Source: Clostridiales bacterium
GTDB taxonomy: Bacteria; Bacillota; Clostridia; Saccharofermentanales; Saccharofermentanaceae
DNA length: 33,692 bases
Reading direction: 5' to 3'
Assembly (NCBI GenBank): GCA_024691135.1
Contig: JAILNZ010000005.1
Span: 1 to 33,692, forward strand
Made by a program: the position numbers and the translations under genes. The notes beneath the pieces were generated by a model. That model was not told the origin of the DNA. It was given only the letters and a program-made list of their open reading frames with translations, and ran no database searches. Positions 7,744-14,391 of this stretch are shown one piece after another. How positions within the stretch are numbered: position 1 is the first letter of the stretch; each line of letters begins with the position of its first letter.

Positions 7744-8728
7744 CGATTACGTGGAATATCTCATTGGAATTCAGGAATTCGCTCAGGCGCTCTTTTATGA
7801 ACGACGGCTTGATGTTGTATTTGTCGATCTCGGCAACCGGGAGCCAGACGAGTTTCTCGCCGTCGTCGGTCTCGGGTCGGCACTTGAGAAGTTCCTCGGG
7901 CGTGACGCTCATGCGGTAGTAGAACTCGATCGTGTGGCAGTCGAAGCCGTCGATCACGCCGTCGCTGCCGTTGAAGAAGTTCTCGCAGACGATCGAGAGG
8001 TGGTCGATGGAGGACTTCATGCCGGATTCCTCTTCGAGTTCGCGGAGGATACAGGAGGACGTTGTCTCGCACATCTTGACGGCGCCGCCGATCATGTAAT
8101 AGTAGTCGGCGTAGTTATTCTTGACGAACAGCATCTTGCCGTCGTTTATCACGATCGCGCCTGTCCTGAAGCGGAAGTACTTGGTCGGGCGCAGGAAGCC
8201 GCAGTCGGGCGAGAGGAGCTTTTGGGCGCGCTTGAGGATCGGGAGCTCTCGCTGGGCGATGAGGCGGCCGATGCGGGTGTCGCAGTGGGATTCGTAGTTG
8301 CGGACGGCGTCGTCGTAGGACAGGCGCAGCGTGGTCAGATGGAAGTCGTTTTGCTCGTCTTCCGTCAGGTGCCGGTCGCCCAGGGAGTTGATGCGGCACA
8401 GGAAGTAGTTGCTGATGTTGTGCCTTTGGATCACGTTGTAGTAATCGCTTACCGTACCGATCTTCCAGAGGACGTCGACGTCGGCGCCGAGCTCCTCGCT
8501 CAGTTCGCGGCGGATCGCATCCTCGGGGCTTTCGCCGGGCTCCATGCCGCCGCCGGGAGTCTCGATGTGCGTGGCTTTTCCGAACAGGTCGTCGCGCTCG
8601 GCGCGGACAAAGTAGAAGTAACCGTCCGAATCGAAGACGATCGCCCTCGCGATGTGCCTGTCGTGAGTGATCTCGCCGAGCGGCCACTCGTTGTCCTTAA
8701 ATTCCAGTTTCAGTTCTCTTCCGATCAT
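7727..8728 (-). CDS. Tandem Nudix hydrolase
   Basis: A 333-residue protein with two complete Nudix boxes. The first is GGMEPGESPEDAIRRELSEE in the N-terminal third, and the second is GAVKMCETTSSCILRELEEE near the middle of the C-terminal half. Both fit G-x5-E-x7-RE-U-x-EE-x-G. Nudix enzymes cleave nucleoside diphosphates linked to another group; the substrate is not visible. The ORF track starts 41 codons upstream (8851), but the ATG at 8728 has AAGGAAG with good spacing and opens directly into the first domain. The ribosome binding site overlaps a TTTTCGAAAA palindrome. It is divergent from the GGDEF-like gene across a 219-bp AT-rich gap, so the two may share control. Confidence 0.88.
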   Translation of the reverse strand: MIGRELKLEFKDNEWPLGEITHDRHIARAIVFDSDGYFYFVRAERDDLFGKATHIETPGGGMEPGESPEDAIRRELSEELGADVDVLWKIGTVSDYYNVIQRHNISNYFLCRINSLGDRHLTEDEQNDFHLTTLRLSYDDAVRNYESHCDTRIGRLIAQRELPILKRAQKLLSPDCGFLRPTKYFRFRTGAIVINDGKMLFVKNNYADYYYMIGGAVKMCETTSSCILRELEEESGMKSSIDHLSIVCENFFNGSDGVIDGFDCHTIEFYYRMSVTPEELLKCRPETDDGEKLVWLPVAEIDKYNIKPSFIKERLSEFLNSNEIFHVIEERDR

Positions 8729-8858
8729 CCGATCACTTCCTTTTCGAAAAAAATGTTGAGATATGAAAATATCATTAACGCTCCGGAAATGCAAGATGCC
8801 TCTGCGCGAAAAGGAAATTTTGTTAGCACTAATGAAACAGTTTGTTTTCATTCTTTTG

Positions 8859-8887
8859 TAGGATTATTCGCACGGGCGATATATAAT
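8859..8887 (+). promoter_or_regulatory. Candidate promoter of the GGDEF-like gene
   Basis: A TATAAT at 8882-8887 lies about 60 bp before the ATG in an AT-rich segment. The -35 region is weak (TTGTAG with a long 19-bp spacer is the best match). An imperfect inverted repeat, AATGAAAC...GTTTTCATT, lies at 8831-8852 and could be an operator for this divergent region. Confidence 0.4.
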
Positions 8888-8947
8888 AATATTTATATTC
8901 GCAAAGAAACTTTAGAATTTACCGGGTTGGCAAGAGAGGAAAAAGTT

Positions 8948-9481
8948 ATGAAAGAAAAAAACTTGAACGATTATAGTCTCGGTGATGTTTCCAGGATATT
9001 TATGGAAAATGTCGACGCGCTGATCATCGTCGACGCGGAGATCGACCAGTATAAGACGGTCCTGAGGAAAGGGTTTTTCGAGACGTTTCTGAAGGAGGGC
9101 GGAAGGTATCACGATCTCATACTGGATCTGTGGTTCCACTTTAATGATTCGAGCGAGAAAGTGACGAAGGATTATCAGATCTTTGCAGACAACACCGGAG
9201 TATTCAAGAATAAATACAGCCGGAGATTAAGGCTGATGCTGGATAACGAGGAGTTCCTTATCATCTGCTACGGCAAGAACTCGATCGAGGCGAAGGCCAG
9301 CGCGGAGGAGTTGAGGCGGAAAGTCGATGATTACATGTTCCCGGAGATCGGGCACATCACCTGCTCGGTCGGCGTCACGGAGATCTTCGGAGGCGACAGC
9401 ATGACGGAGGCTTTTAACAGGATCGACAAGGCGATGTACGCTTCCAAGCACAACGGAAGGAACATGGTAACGGTAATGTAA
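8948..9481 (+). CDS. Degenerate GGDEF-domain protein
   Basis: A 177-residue protein. The C-terminal part matches the end of a diguanylate cyclase domain: ITCSVGVTEIF, then a helix, then IDKAMYASKHNGRNMV. At the GGDEF position the sequence reads DNEEF (in LDNEEFLIICYG), so the glycines needed for GTP binding are lost and no cyclase activity is expected. The N-terminal 80 residues (FFETFLKEGGRYHDLILDLW and so on) replace the usual first half of the domain. The ORF track joins it to a 430-codon antisense shadow of the Nudix gene. The true start is the ATG at 8948, after an AGAGAGGAAA ribosome binding site. It may be a regulatory or nucleotide-sensing relic. A strong terminator follows. Confidence 0.75.
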   Translation: MKEKNLNDYSLGDVSRIFMENVDALIIVDAEIDQYKTVLRKGFFETFLKEGGRYHDLILDLWFHFNDSSEKVTKDYQIFADNTGVFKNKYSRRLRLMLDNEEFLIICYGKNSIEAKASAEELRRKVDDYMFPEIGHITCSVGVTEIFGGDSMTEAFNRIDKAMYASKHNGRNMVTVM

Positions 9482-9507
9482 CAGGCAATATGAAGAGGCC
9501 GTAAAAA

Positions 9508-9546
9508 GGGCTGCCGGGGGAGATCTCCCGGCGGCCTTTTTCTCTT
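9508..9546 (+). terminator. Strong rho-independent terminator
   Basis: GGCTGCCGGG pairs with CCCGGCGGCC around a GGAGATCT-containing apex and runs into TTTTTCTC. It closes the transcript of the GGDEF-like gene and insulates it from alanine dehydrogenase. Confidence 0.9.
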
Positions 9547-9589
9547 CTTCTGCTCGAAAAAGAAGACACGGTCTTCTTGAAGTATCAAA

Positions 9590-9619
9590 TTGACCGCGCA
9601 ATCAGATTCTTGATATAAT
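9590..9619 (+). promoter_or_regulatory. Sigma-A-like promoter of alanine dehydrogenase
   Basis: TTGACC (9590-9595) and TATAAT (9614-9619) are 18 bp apart, with an extended TGA just before the -10. This is the best promoter match in the window, and it starts about 35 bp before the ald ribosome binding site. Confidence 0.8.
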
Positions 9620-9659
9620 GTCTTCACCGTTTTTATTTAAACAGAAAGGATAAATGACT

Positions 9660-10772
9660 ATGAAGATCGGTTGTGTAAAAGAAATCAAGAACAATGAATT
9701 CCGTGTCGGTTTGACCCCTGATAACGTTAAGGCGTACGTTGCCGCAGGCCACCACGTCTACATCGAAAAAGGTGCCGGTATCGGTTCGGGATTCTCGGAT
9801 AACGAGTATGTGGATGCGGGTGCGTCCCTTATCGACAACGCAGCCGATGTGTGGAACCTCGTCGAGATGATGGTAAAGGTAAAGGAGCCGTTGCCGTGCG
9901 AGTATCCGTTGTTCCGCGAAGGACTTATCCTCTATACATATCTCCATCTCGCCGCTGACAGGGAGCAGGCAGACGCTCTCCTTAAGGGTAAGGTCAAGGC
10001 AGTAGCTTACGAGACGCTCCAGGAAAAGGACAGATCGCTTCCCTGTCTTGCTCCGATGTCTCAGATCGCGGGCCGTCTCTCCATTCAGGAAGGCGCCAAG
10101 TACCTCGAGAAAAAGTTCGGCGGCGAGGGCATCCTCCTTGCAGGCGTCCCCGGCACACCTAAGGCAAACGTCGTTATCTTAGGCGGCGGCACGGTCGGAA
10201 TGAACGCGTGCAAGATCGCAGTCGGCATGGGCGCCAACGTAACGATCCTTGACGTTAACCTCAAGAGGCTCGAAGAACTCGACAACATGTTCGGAGCTCA
10301 TATCCAGACTCTCGTCAGCAACGACTCGAATGTTGAGCGCGCTGTAAAGGATGCTGACCTCGTAATCGGTTCGGTCCTGATCCCGGGCGGCTCGACGCCG
10401 AAGCTCTTCAAGAAGAAGTATCTTCCGGAGATGAAGGACGGCGCAGTCTTTGTAGACGTAGCCATCGACCAGGGCGGCTGCGGCGAGTCTTCTCACGTCA
10501 CGACCCACGACGATCCTGTATTTATCGAGGACAGCGTCGTTCACTACTGCGTCGGAAATATGCCGGGCGCAGTCCCGAGAACGAGTACGATCGCTCTGAC
10601 CAACGCTACTCTCAAGTACGGCCTCCAGATCGCCGCAAACGGTCTCGAGGAAGCTTGCAAGATGAGCGAGGTCATCGCTTCGGGCGTAAACTGCTACAAG
10701 GGCAAGGTCACGAACAAGAACGTCGCCATCGCTCTCGGCTACGAGTACGAGGAACTCTCCTCATTGATCTGA
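9660..10772 (+). CDS. ald: Alanine dehydrogenase
   Basis: A 370-residue NAD-dependent enzyme that interconverts L-alanine and pyruvate plus ammonia (EC 1.4.1.1). It begins MKIGCVKEIKNNEFRVGLTP, the usual opening. The substrate-binding and catalytic residues fall at their canonical numbers, Lys75 in VKVKEP and His96 in YTYLHLAAD. The NAD-binding loop is GGGTVGMNACKIA and the C-terminal region has GNMPGAVPRTST. The ORF track starts two codons earlier (ATG 9654), but AGAAAGGA is only 3 nt from that codon and 9 nt from the ATG at 9660, which also gives the canonical numbering. It is a single-gene unit between a strong promoter and a strong terminator, as expected for a well-expressed metabolic enzyme. 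Confidence 0.96.
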   Translation: MKIGCVKEIKNNEFRVGLTPDNVKAYVAAGHHVYIEKGAGIGSGFSDNEYVDAGASLIDNAADVWNLVEMMVKVKEPLPCEYPLFREGLILYTYLHLAADREQADALLKGKVKAVAYETLQEKDRSLPCLAPMSQIAGRLSIQEGAKYLEKKFGGEGILLAGVPGTPKANVVILGGGTVGMNACKIAVGMGANVTILDVNLKRLEELDNMFGAHIQTLVSNDSNVERAVKDADLVIGSVLIPGGSTPKLFKKKYLPEMKDGAVFVDVAIDQGGCGESSHVTTHDDPVFIEDSVVHYCVGNMPGAVPRTSTIALTNATLKYGLQIAANGLEEACKMSEVIASGVNCYKGKVTNKNVAIALGYEYEELSSLI

Positions 10773-10784
10773 TAAGATTTGCGG

Positions 10785-10820
10785 GGCCCGGTGCTTTTTG
10801 AAGGCGCCGGGTCTTTTTTT
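10785..10820 (+). terminator. Terminator of alanine dehydrogenase
   Basis: CCCGGTGC pairs with GCGCCGGG (one G-U) around TTTTTGAAG and runs into TCTTTTTTT. Confidence 0.9.
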
Positions 10821-10890
10821 GCTCGAAAACTCCGCCCCGCGGCGTTTTGTAACAGTGTTAAGACGGCTTTATCGCCGCGGGAGGATGAAT

Positions 10891-10896
10891 TATAAT
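10891..10896 (+). promoter_or_regulatory. -10 element before the lipoprotein gene
   Basis: A perfect TATAAT lies 46 bp before the ATG. The -35 is poor (TTTATC with a 17-bp spacer). Confidence 0.5.
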
Positions 10897-10942
10897 AGCG
10901 GGGTAAGGGATGCACATTTGTTTTTCGAAAAGGAGTGTTGAT

Positions 10943-11560
10943 ATGAAAAAGTTCGCGGCAATTCTTGCGGTAATGATGCTTCTCCTGTGCGGCTGCGCTC
11001 CGCAGGGAAAATTCTCGGACAAAAATGCGGCAAGGGTCTTCGGCGAGGAGCTCGATGTCGAAGAAGATGATGCCCAAGATGTTCTGGACGCGCTCAGGGA
11101 CGGGGACCTGCCTTATTTTGAGGACGGTGTCTGGGCGCGGTTTGACGGTAAGCAGACGCGGAAATTCCGGACGAGATGCGGGATCGGTACGTATATCGGC
11201 AGCGTCAAGAAGGCGGAGAGTTCGATCTGCTATATTGAGGGCGAAGGACTGAAGACGCGCGAGACGGTGATCGTCATGGTCCTGACTTTTAAGGATGAGA
11301 AAGACGCGGAAGATTTCCTTGAGGAAACTTACGGGATTTGGGAAGACACGGCCGCCTTTTTCAACGATTATGATTCGGAGGAAGGTGACGATGAGATCCT
11401 GGCGTGGTGGAAAGGATTCGGCGAGGATTTCTTTATGGGCGCGTATAAGAGCGGCAGGCAGGTCCTGGCCATGTGCGCCGTCAATGACGGGGACTATAAC
11501 TATATGGACGATGTCTGCGACGCGTTCGATCTTGATAACCCGTCAGAGCTCGCGAAGTGA
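10943..11560 (+). CDS. Predicted lipoprotein, unknown function
   Basis: A 205-residue protein with a lipoprotein signal peptide (MKKFAAILAVMMLLLCGC), so it should be lipid-anchored outside the membrane at a Cys near residue 18. The rest is acidic and soluble, with VIVMVLTFKDEKDAEDFLEE in the middle, which looks like one alpha/beta sensor-type domain. I recognise no family. The ATG at 10943 follows AAAAGGAG, which overlaps the palindrome TTTTCGAAAA. The ORF track's 10910 start would place non-signal residues before the signal peptide. It stands just ahead of a two-component system, but 56 bp and a possible promoter separate them, so a functional tie is only a possibility. Confidence 0.8.
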   Translation: MKKFAAILAVMMLLLCGCAPQGKFSDKNAARVFGEELDVEEDDAQDVLDALRDGDLPYFEDGVWARFDGKQTRKFRTRCGIGTYIGSVKKAESSICYIEGEGLKTRETVIVMVLTFKDEKDAEDFLEETYGIWEDTAAFFNDYDSEEGDDEILAWWKGFGEDFFMGAYKSGRQVLAMCAVNDGDYNYMDDVCDAFDLDNPSELAK

Positions 11561-11578
11561 TCTGACCCCCGGGTTTTG

Positions 11579-11587
11579 TGCTAAAAT
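11579..11587 (+). promoter_or_regulatory. Extended -10 promoter (TGC TAAAAT)
   Basis: TGC followed by TAAAAT lies 30 bp before the response regulator ATG, with no clear -35. It may drive the two-component genes. Confidence 0.4.
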
Positions 11588-11616
11588 GTTTGTTGATGAA
11601 CGGGGGAGAAGAGCAG

Positions 11617-12309
11617 ATGAAATACGACTGTCTGATCATAGATGACGAGAAGGTCCTCGCCGACAACACATGCGAATATTTCAACATGTTTGACGTCAAG
11701 ACCAGGGCGCTCTACAGCGTGGCCGAGGCGACGGAGTTCCTCAGGGAGAACGAGGTGTCGCTGATCCTTCTGGACATCAACCTGGAGGACGGCAGCGGCT
11801 TCGAGCTGTGCCGGCACATCAGGACGACGATGAATGTCCCCATCCTCTTCATATCCGCGAGGAACACCGATGACGACAAGATAATCGCGCTCAATATCGG
11901 CGGCGACGATTACATCGAGAAGCCGTATTCGCTGGGCGTCATCCTGGCCAAGGTGAAGGTCGTCCTCAAGAGGTACGGCAAGGACGACGGCGCCCCGAAG
12001 CAGGATGTTTTCGAGGACGGGAAGCTTAAGGTCGATATAAAAAACAGGACCGTTTTTGTGGACGGGACCGAAAAGAAGCTGACGAGCATGGAGTTCTCTC
12101 TCCTTTGTTACCTTATCGAAAACAAAAACCGGCTGATAACCAAATCCGAACTCTTTGACAACGTGTGGAAGGACAGGTTCACGTCCGACGGCACGCTCAA
12201 TGTTCACATAAGAAAGCTCCGCGAAGCCGTTGAGGACGACCCGAAAAATCCGGTGCGCATCGTGACGGTTTGGAAAGAGGGCTACAAATACATAAAAGGT
12301 GACGCGTGA
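11617..12309 (+). CDS. OmpR/PhoB-family response regulator
   Basis: A 230-residue protein. The receiver domain spans about residues 1-118, with acidic pocket IIDDE (Asp9, Asp10), phosphoacceptor Asp53 in ILLDINLEDGSG, the switch Ser in LFISAR, and Lys in IEKPYS. The C-terminal winged helix is of the OmpR/PhoB type (LTSMEFSLLCYLIENKNRLI, then SDGTLNVHIRKLREAVEDD). The ATG at 11617 follows GGGGGAG; the ORF track's 11578 start adds 13 residues not found in the family. Its stop overlaps the histidine kinase ATG, so the two are coupled. Its likely target is the phased TTAAG operator before the following ABC genes. Confidence 0.93.
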   Translation: MKYDCLIIDDEKVLADNTCEYFNMFDVKTRALYSVAEATEFLRENEVSLILLDINLEDGSGFELCRHIRTTMNVPILFISARNTDDDKIIALNIGGDDYIEKPYSLGVILAKVKVVLKRYGKDDGAPKQDVFEDGKLKVDIKNRTVFVDGTEKKLTSMEFSLLCYLIENKNRLITKSELFDNVWKDRFTSDGTLNVHIRKLREAVEDDPKNPVRIVTVWKEGYKYIKGDA

Positions 12310-13559
12310 TGAGAGGCCGGGTCTTCGTCATCTTCATCGTCATACTGCTCCTTATGGAGGCGTCGCTGACCGTGCTGTTCCTTAAAAAGGCTCAGACGGA
12401 GGAGCAGGACAATGTCGCGGTCAACGACTGTCACAAGACCGTCGAGGAGAACTTCGGCGAGACTTCTTCATATCCGTCCGGCCTTTCATATTCCGTGATC
12501 GGGCTGAACGGCGACGTCCTTTTCGCGAACGGGGAGGGCGTATCCCTTTCCATGAGCGAAGCGGTCAAGAAGAATGACACGATCCTGGACATCATCAATG
12601 ACGGCGAGCTCAAAGGGCATATCATCTTCAGAAATGACACGGCCGACCGTATCAACGGCTGGCGGAAAAGGATCGCGGTCACGGTTACGGTAAGCACCGT
12701 TTTGCAGGCGGCCCTTATCGTCGCCTATTATCTCTATATCAGAAAGACCGTAACGAAGCCGTTTGACGAGCTGAACGCTTTTGCCTCGCGTGTGGCGGGC
12801 GGCGATCTCGATGTGCCGCTCGAGGTCGATAAGAAGCATGTTTTCGGAAGCTTCACGGAAGCGTTCGATCTTATGCGGGCGGAACTTAAGCGATCGAGAG
12901 CTGCCGAAAAAGCCGCGAACGATGCCAAAAAAGAGATGGTCGCCAAACTCTCTCACGACATAAAGACGCCGGTCGCGTCGATAAAATCCTCCTCGGAGAT
13001 GGGCTACGAGATCACCTCCGACCCGAAGGCAAAGGAGAGATTCAACGCGATCAACGTCAAGGCCGACGAGCTGACCGTGCTCGTGGAAAACCTTTTTAAT
13101 TCCAGTGTCAACGACGCGACGGAGATAACGGTCGATCCTCGGGAGAACACGTCGGACACTATCTTACGGGCGATCCGCAACGCCGACTACCTCAACAGGG
13201 CGGGCGACGTTTCTATCCCCGAGTGCAAAGTGTTTACCGACAGTTTAAGGATCCAGCAGGCCTTCGATAATGTTTTTATCAATTCCTATAAATACGCGGA
13301 CACGGACATCAAGGTCGACGCCAAACTGGAAGACGGCTACCTTAAGGTGGCGGTAAGGGACTTCGGTCCGGGAGTTACCGAAGAGGAAGTATCGGTCATC
13401 AAGGGCAAATATAACAGAGGAAAGAACAGCGAAGGAAAGGACGGCGCAGGTCTCGGATTATACCTCACTTCTTATTTTCTTAAGAGCATGGACGGCGACA
13501 TATTCGTGACCAACGAGGATCCGGGTCTTCAGGTGCTTTTCCTGATCCGGACGATTTAA
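12309..13559 (+). CDS. Sensor histidine kinase
   Basis: A 416-residue membrane sensor kinase. Membrane helix 1 is VFVIFIVILLLMEASLTVLF, followed by an extracellular domain of about 95 residues (30-122) and membrane helix 2 near 123-144. A HAMP linker starts at KPFDELNAFASRVAGGDLDV. The H-box SHDIKTPVASIK carries His216. The kinase core has the N-box region FDNVFINSYKYA, the G1 motif FGPGV and the G2 motif GAGLGLYL. The start ATG at 12309 shares a base with the regulator's TGA. It should phosphorylate the regulator encoded just upstream. The extracellular domain is larger than in the BceS-type kinases that lack one, so it may sense its signal directly. Confidence 0.92.
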   Translation: MRGRVFVIFIVILLLMEASLTVLFLKKAQTEEQDNVAVNDCHKTVEENFGETSSYPSGLSYSVIGLNGDVLFANGEGVSLSMSEAVKKNDTILDIINDGELKGHIIFRNDTADRINGWRKRIAVTVTVSTVLQAALIVAYYLYIRKTVTKPFDELNAFASRVAGGDLDVPLEVDKKHVFGSFTEAFDLMRAELKRSRAAEKAANDAKKEMVAKLSHDIKTPVASIKSSSEMGYEITSDPKAKERFNAINVKADELTVLVENLFNSSVNDATEITVDPRENTSDTILRAIRNADYLNRAGDVSIPECKVFTDSLRIQQAFDNVFINSYKYADTDIKVDAKLEDGYLKVAVRDFGPGVTEEEVSVIKGKYNRGKNSEGKDGAGLGLYLTSYFLKSMDGDIFVTNEDPGLQVLFLIRTI

Positions 13560-13592
13560 GAAAGATTTAAGAGTTCCTTAAAGGCACTTAAG
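13555..13592 (+). promoter_or_regulatory. Four phased TTAAG half-sites, probable response-regulator operator
   Basis: TTTAAG (13555), TTTAAG (13566), CTTAAA (13577) and CTTAAG (13587) stand 11, 11 and 10 bp apart, on one face of the helix. The first covers the kinase stop codon. A -10-like TACCAT (13604-13609) follows the last site by 11 bp, and no -35 fits. This is the arrangement known for PhoB/OmpR-type activators, where direct repeats replace the -35. The assignment to the adjacent regulator is inference. Confidence 0.6.
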
Positions 13593-13633
13593 GGTTGAAA
13601 AGATACCATAGTGCCATAAGGAGGCAAAAACCT

Positions 13634-14389
13634 ATGAAAGAAATAATCAAGACAAACAGACTTTGCAAGACTTTCTCGAACGGAGGAGTCCAGCAGCACG
13701 TATTAAGGAACATCGATCTCGATATCTATGAAGGCGACTTCACGGTCATCATGGGCGCGAGCGGAGCCGGCAAATCCACGCTCCTTTATGCGCTCTCGGG
13801 AATGGACAAGCCGACTTTGGGCGAGATCCTTTTCGCAGGCGAGAAGATCACGGACAAAAAGCCGGACGAGCTGGCCCTGTTCAGGAGAAAGAACTGCGGC
13901 TTCGTTTTCCAGCAGACATATCTCGTCGAATCGATGAGCGTTCTCGACAACGTCCTCGCGGCAGGCCTTCTGACCGAGAAGAACAAAAAGGCCGCGGCGA
14001 CCAGGGCAAAAGAGGTCCTCAAGTCGGTGGACATCGAAGAATCTCTCTGGGACAAGTTCCCGGCGCAGCTGTCGGGCGGCGAGGCTCAGAGAGTCGGCAT
14101 CGCGAGAGCGCTTGTAAACAGACCGAGGGTCGTCTTTGCGGACGAGCCGACGGGAGCGCTGAACTCCAAGACGGGAAAGGATGTCCTCGACACCCTGACG
14201 AGAGCGAATAATGACGGCCAGTCCGTCGTGATGGTCACCCACGACATCACGAGCGCCAGAAGGGGGAACAGGATCCTCTACGTAAAGGACGGTGAGATCG
14301 CGGGCAAGCTCGACCTCGGAAAGTACCTCTCCGGAGACAAGGAACGTCACCTTAAGCTACGTGATTTTCTCGGCGGAATGGGGTGGTAA
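13634..14389 (+). CDS. ABC transporter ATPase (MacB/LolD/BceA type)
   Basis: A 251-residue ATPase with Walker A GASGAGKST, Q-loop FVFQQTYLV, signature LSGGEAQR, Walker B VVFADEP with the D-loop GALNSKTG, and H-loop VMVTHD. The QQ after FVF and the short length are typical of the LolD/MacB/BceA group that partners FtsX-type permeases. The ATG at 13634 follows AAGGAGG at good spacing; the ORF track's TTG at 13595 lies inside the predicted promoter. The stop lies 2 bp before the permease ATG. With the two-component genes upstream it forms a typical sensor-plus-transporter module, usually for resistance to or export of antimicrobial peptides, or for extracting molecules from the membrane. Confidence 0.94.
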   Translation: MKEIIKTNRLCKTFSNGGVQQHVLRNIDLDIYEGDFTVIMGASGAGKSTLLYALSGMDKPTLGEILFAGEKITDKKPDELALFRRKNCGFVFQQTYLVESMSVLDNVLAAGLLTEKNKKAAATRAKEVLKSVDIEESLWDKFPAQLSGGEAQRVGIARALVNRPRVVFADEPTGALNSKTGKDVLDTLTRANNDGQSVVMVTHDITSARRGNRILYVKDGEIAGKLDLGKYLSGDKERHLKLRDFLGGMGW

Positions 14390-14391
14390 CG

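Noticed and set aside
7652-9481. A 609-codon plus ORF that appears to be one long protein ending in GGDEF-like sequence
   Set aside because: Its first 430 codons are the antisense shadow of the tandem-Nudix gene and have its mirrored composition (Val, Asp and Glu rich). Only the part from the ATG at 8948 with its own ribosome binding site is supported.
10910-10942. Earlier start codons offered by the ORF track for the lipoprotein (also 11578, 13595, 17131, 24961)
   Set aside because: In each case the longer N-terminus runs into a promoter, terminator, tRNA or signal-peptide-inconsistent sequence, while the later start has a good ribosome binding site.
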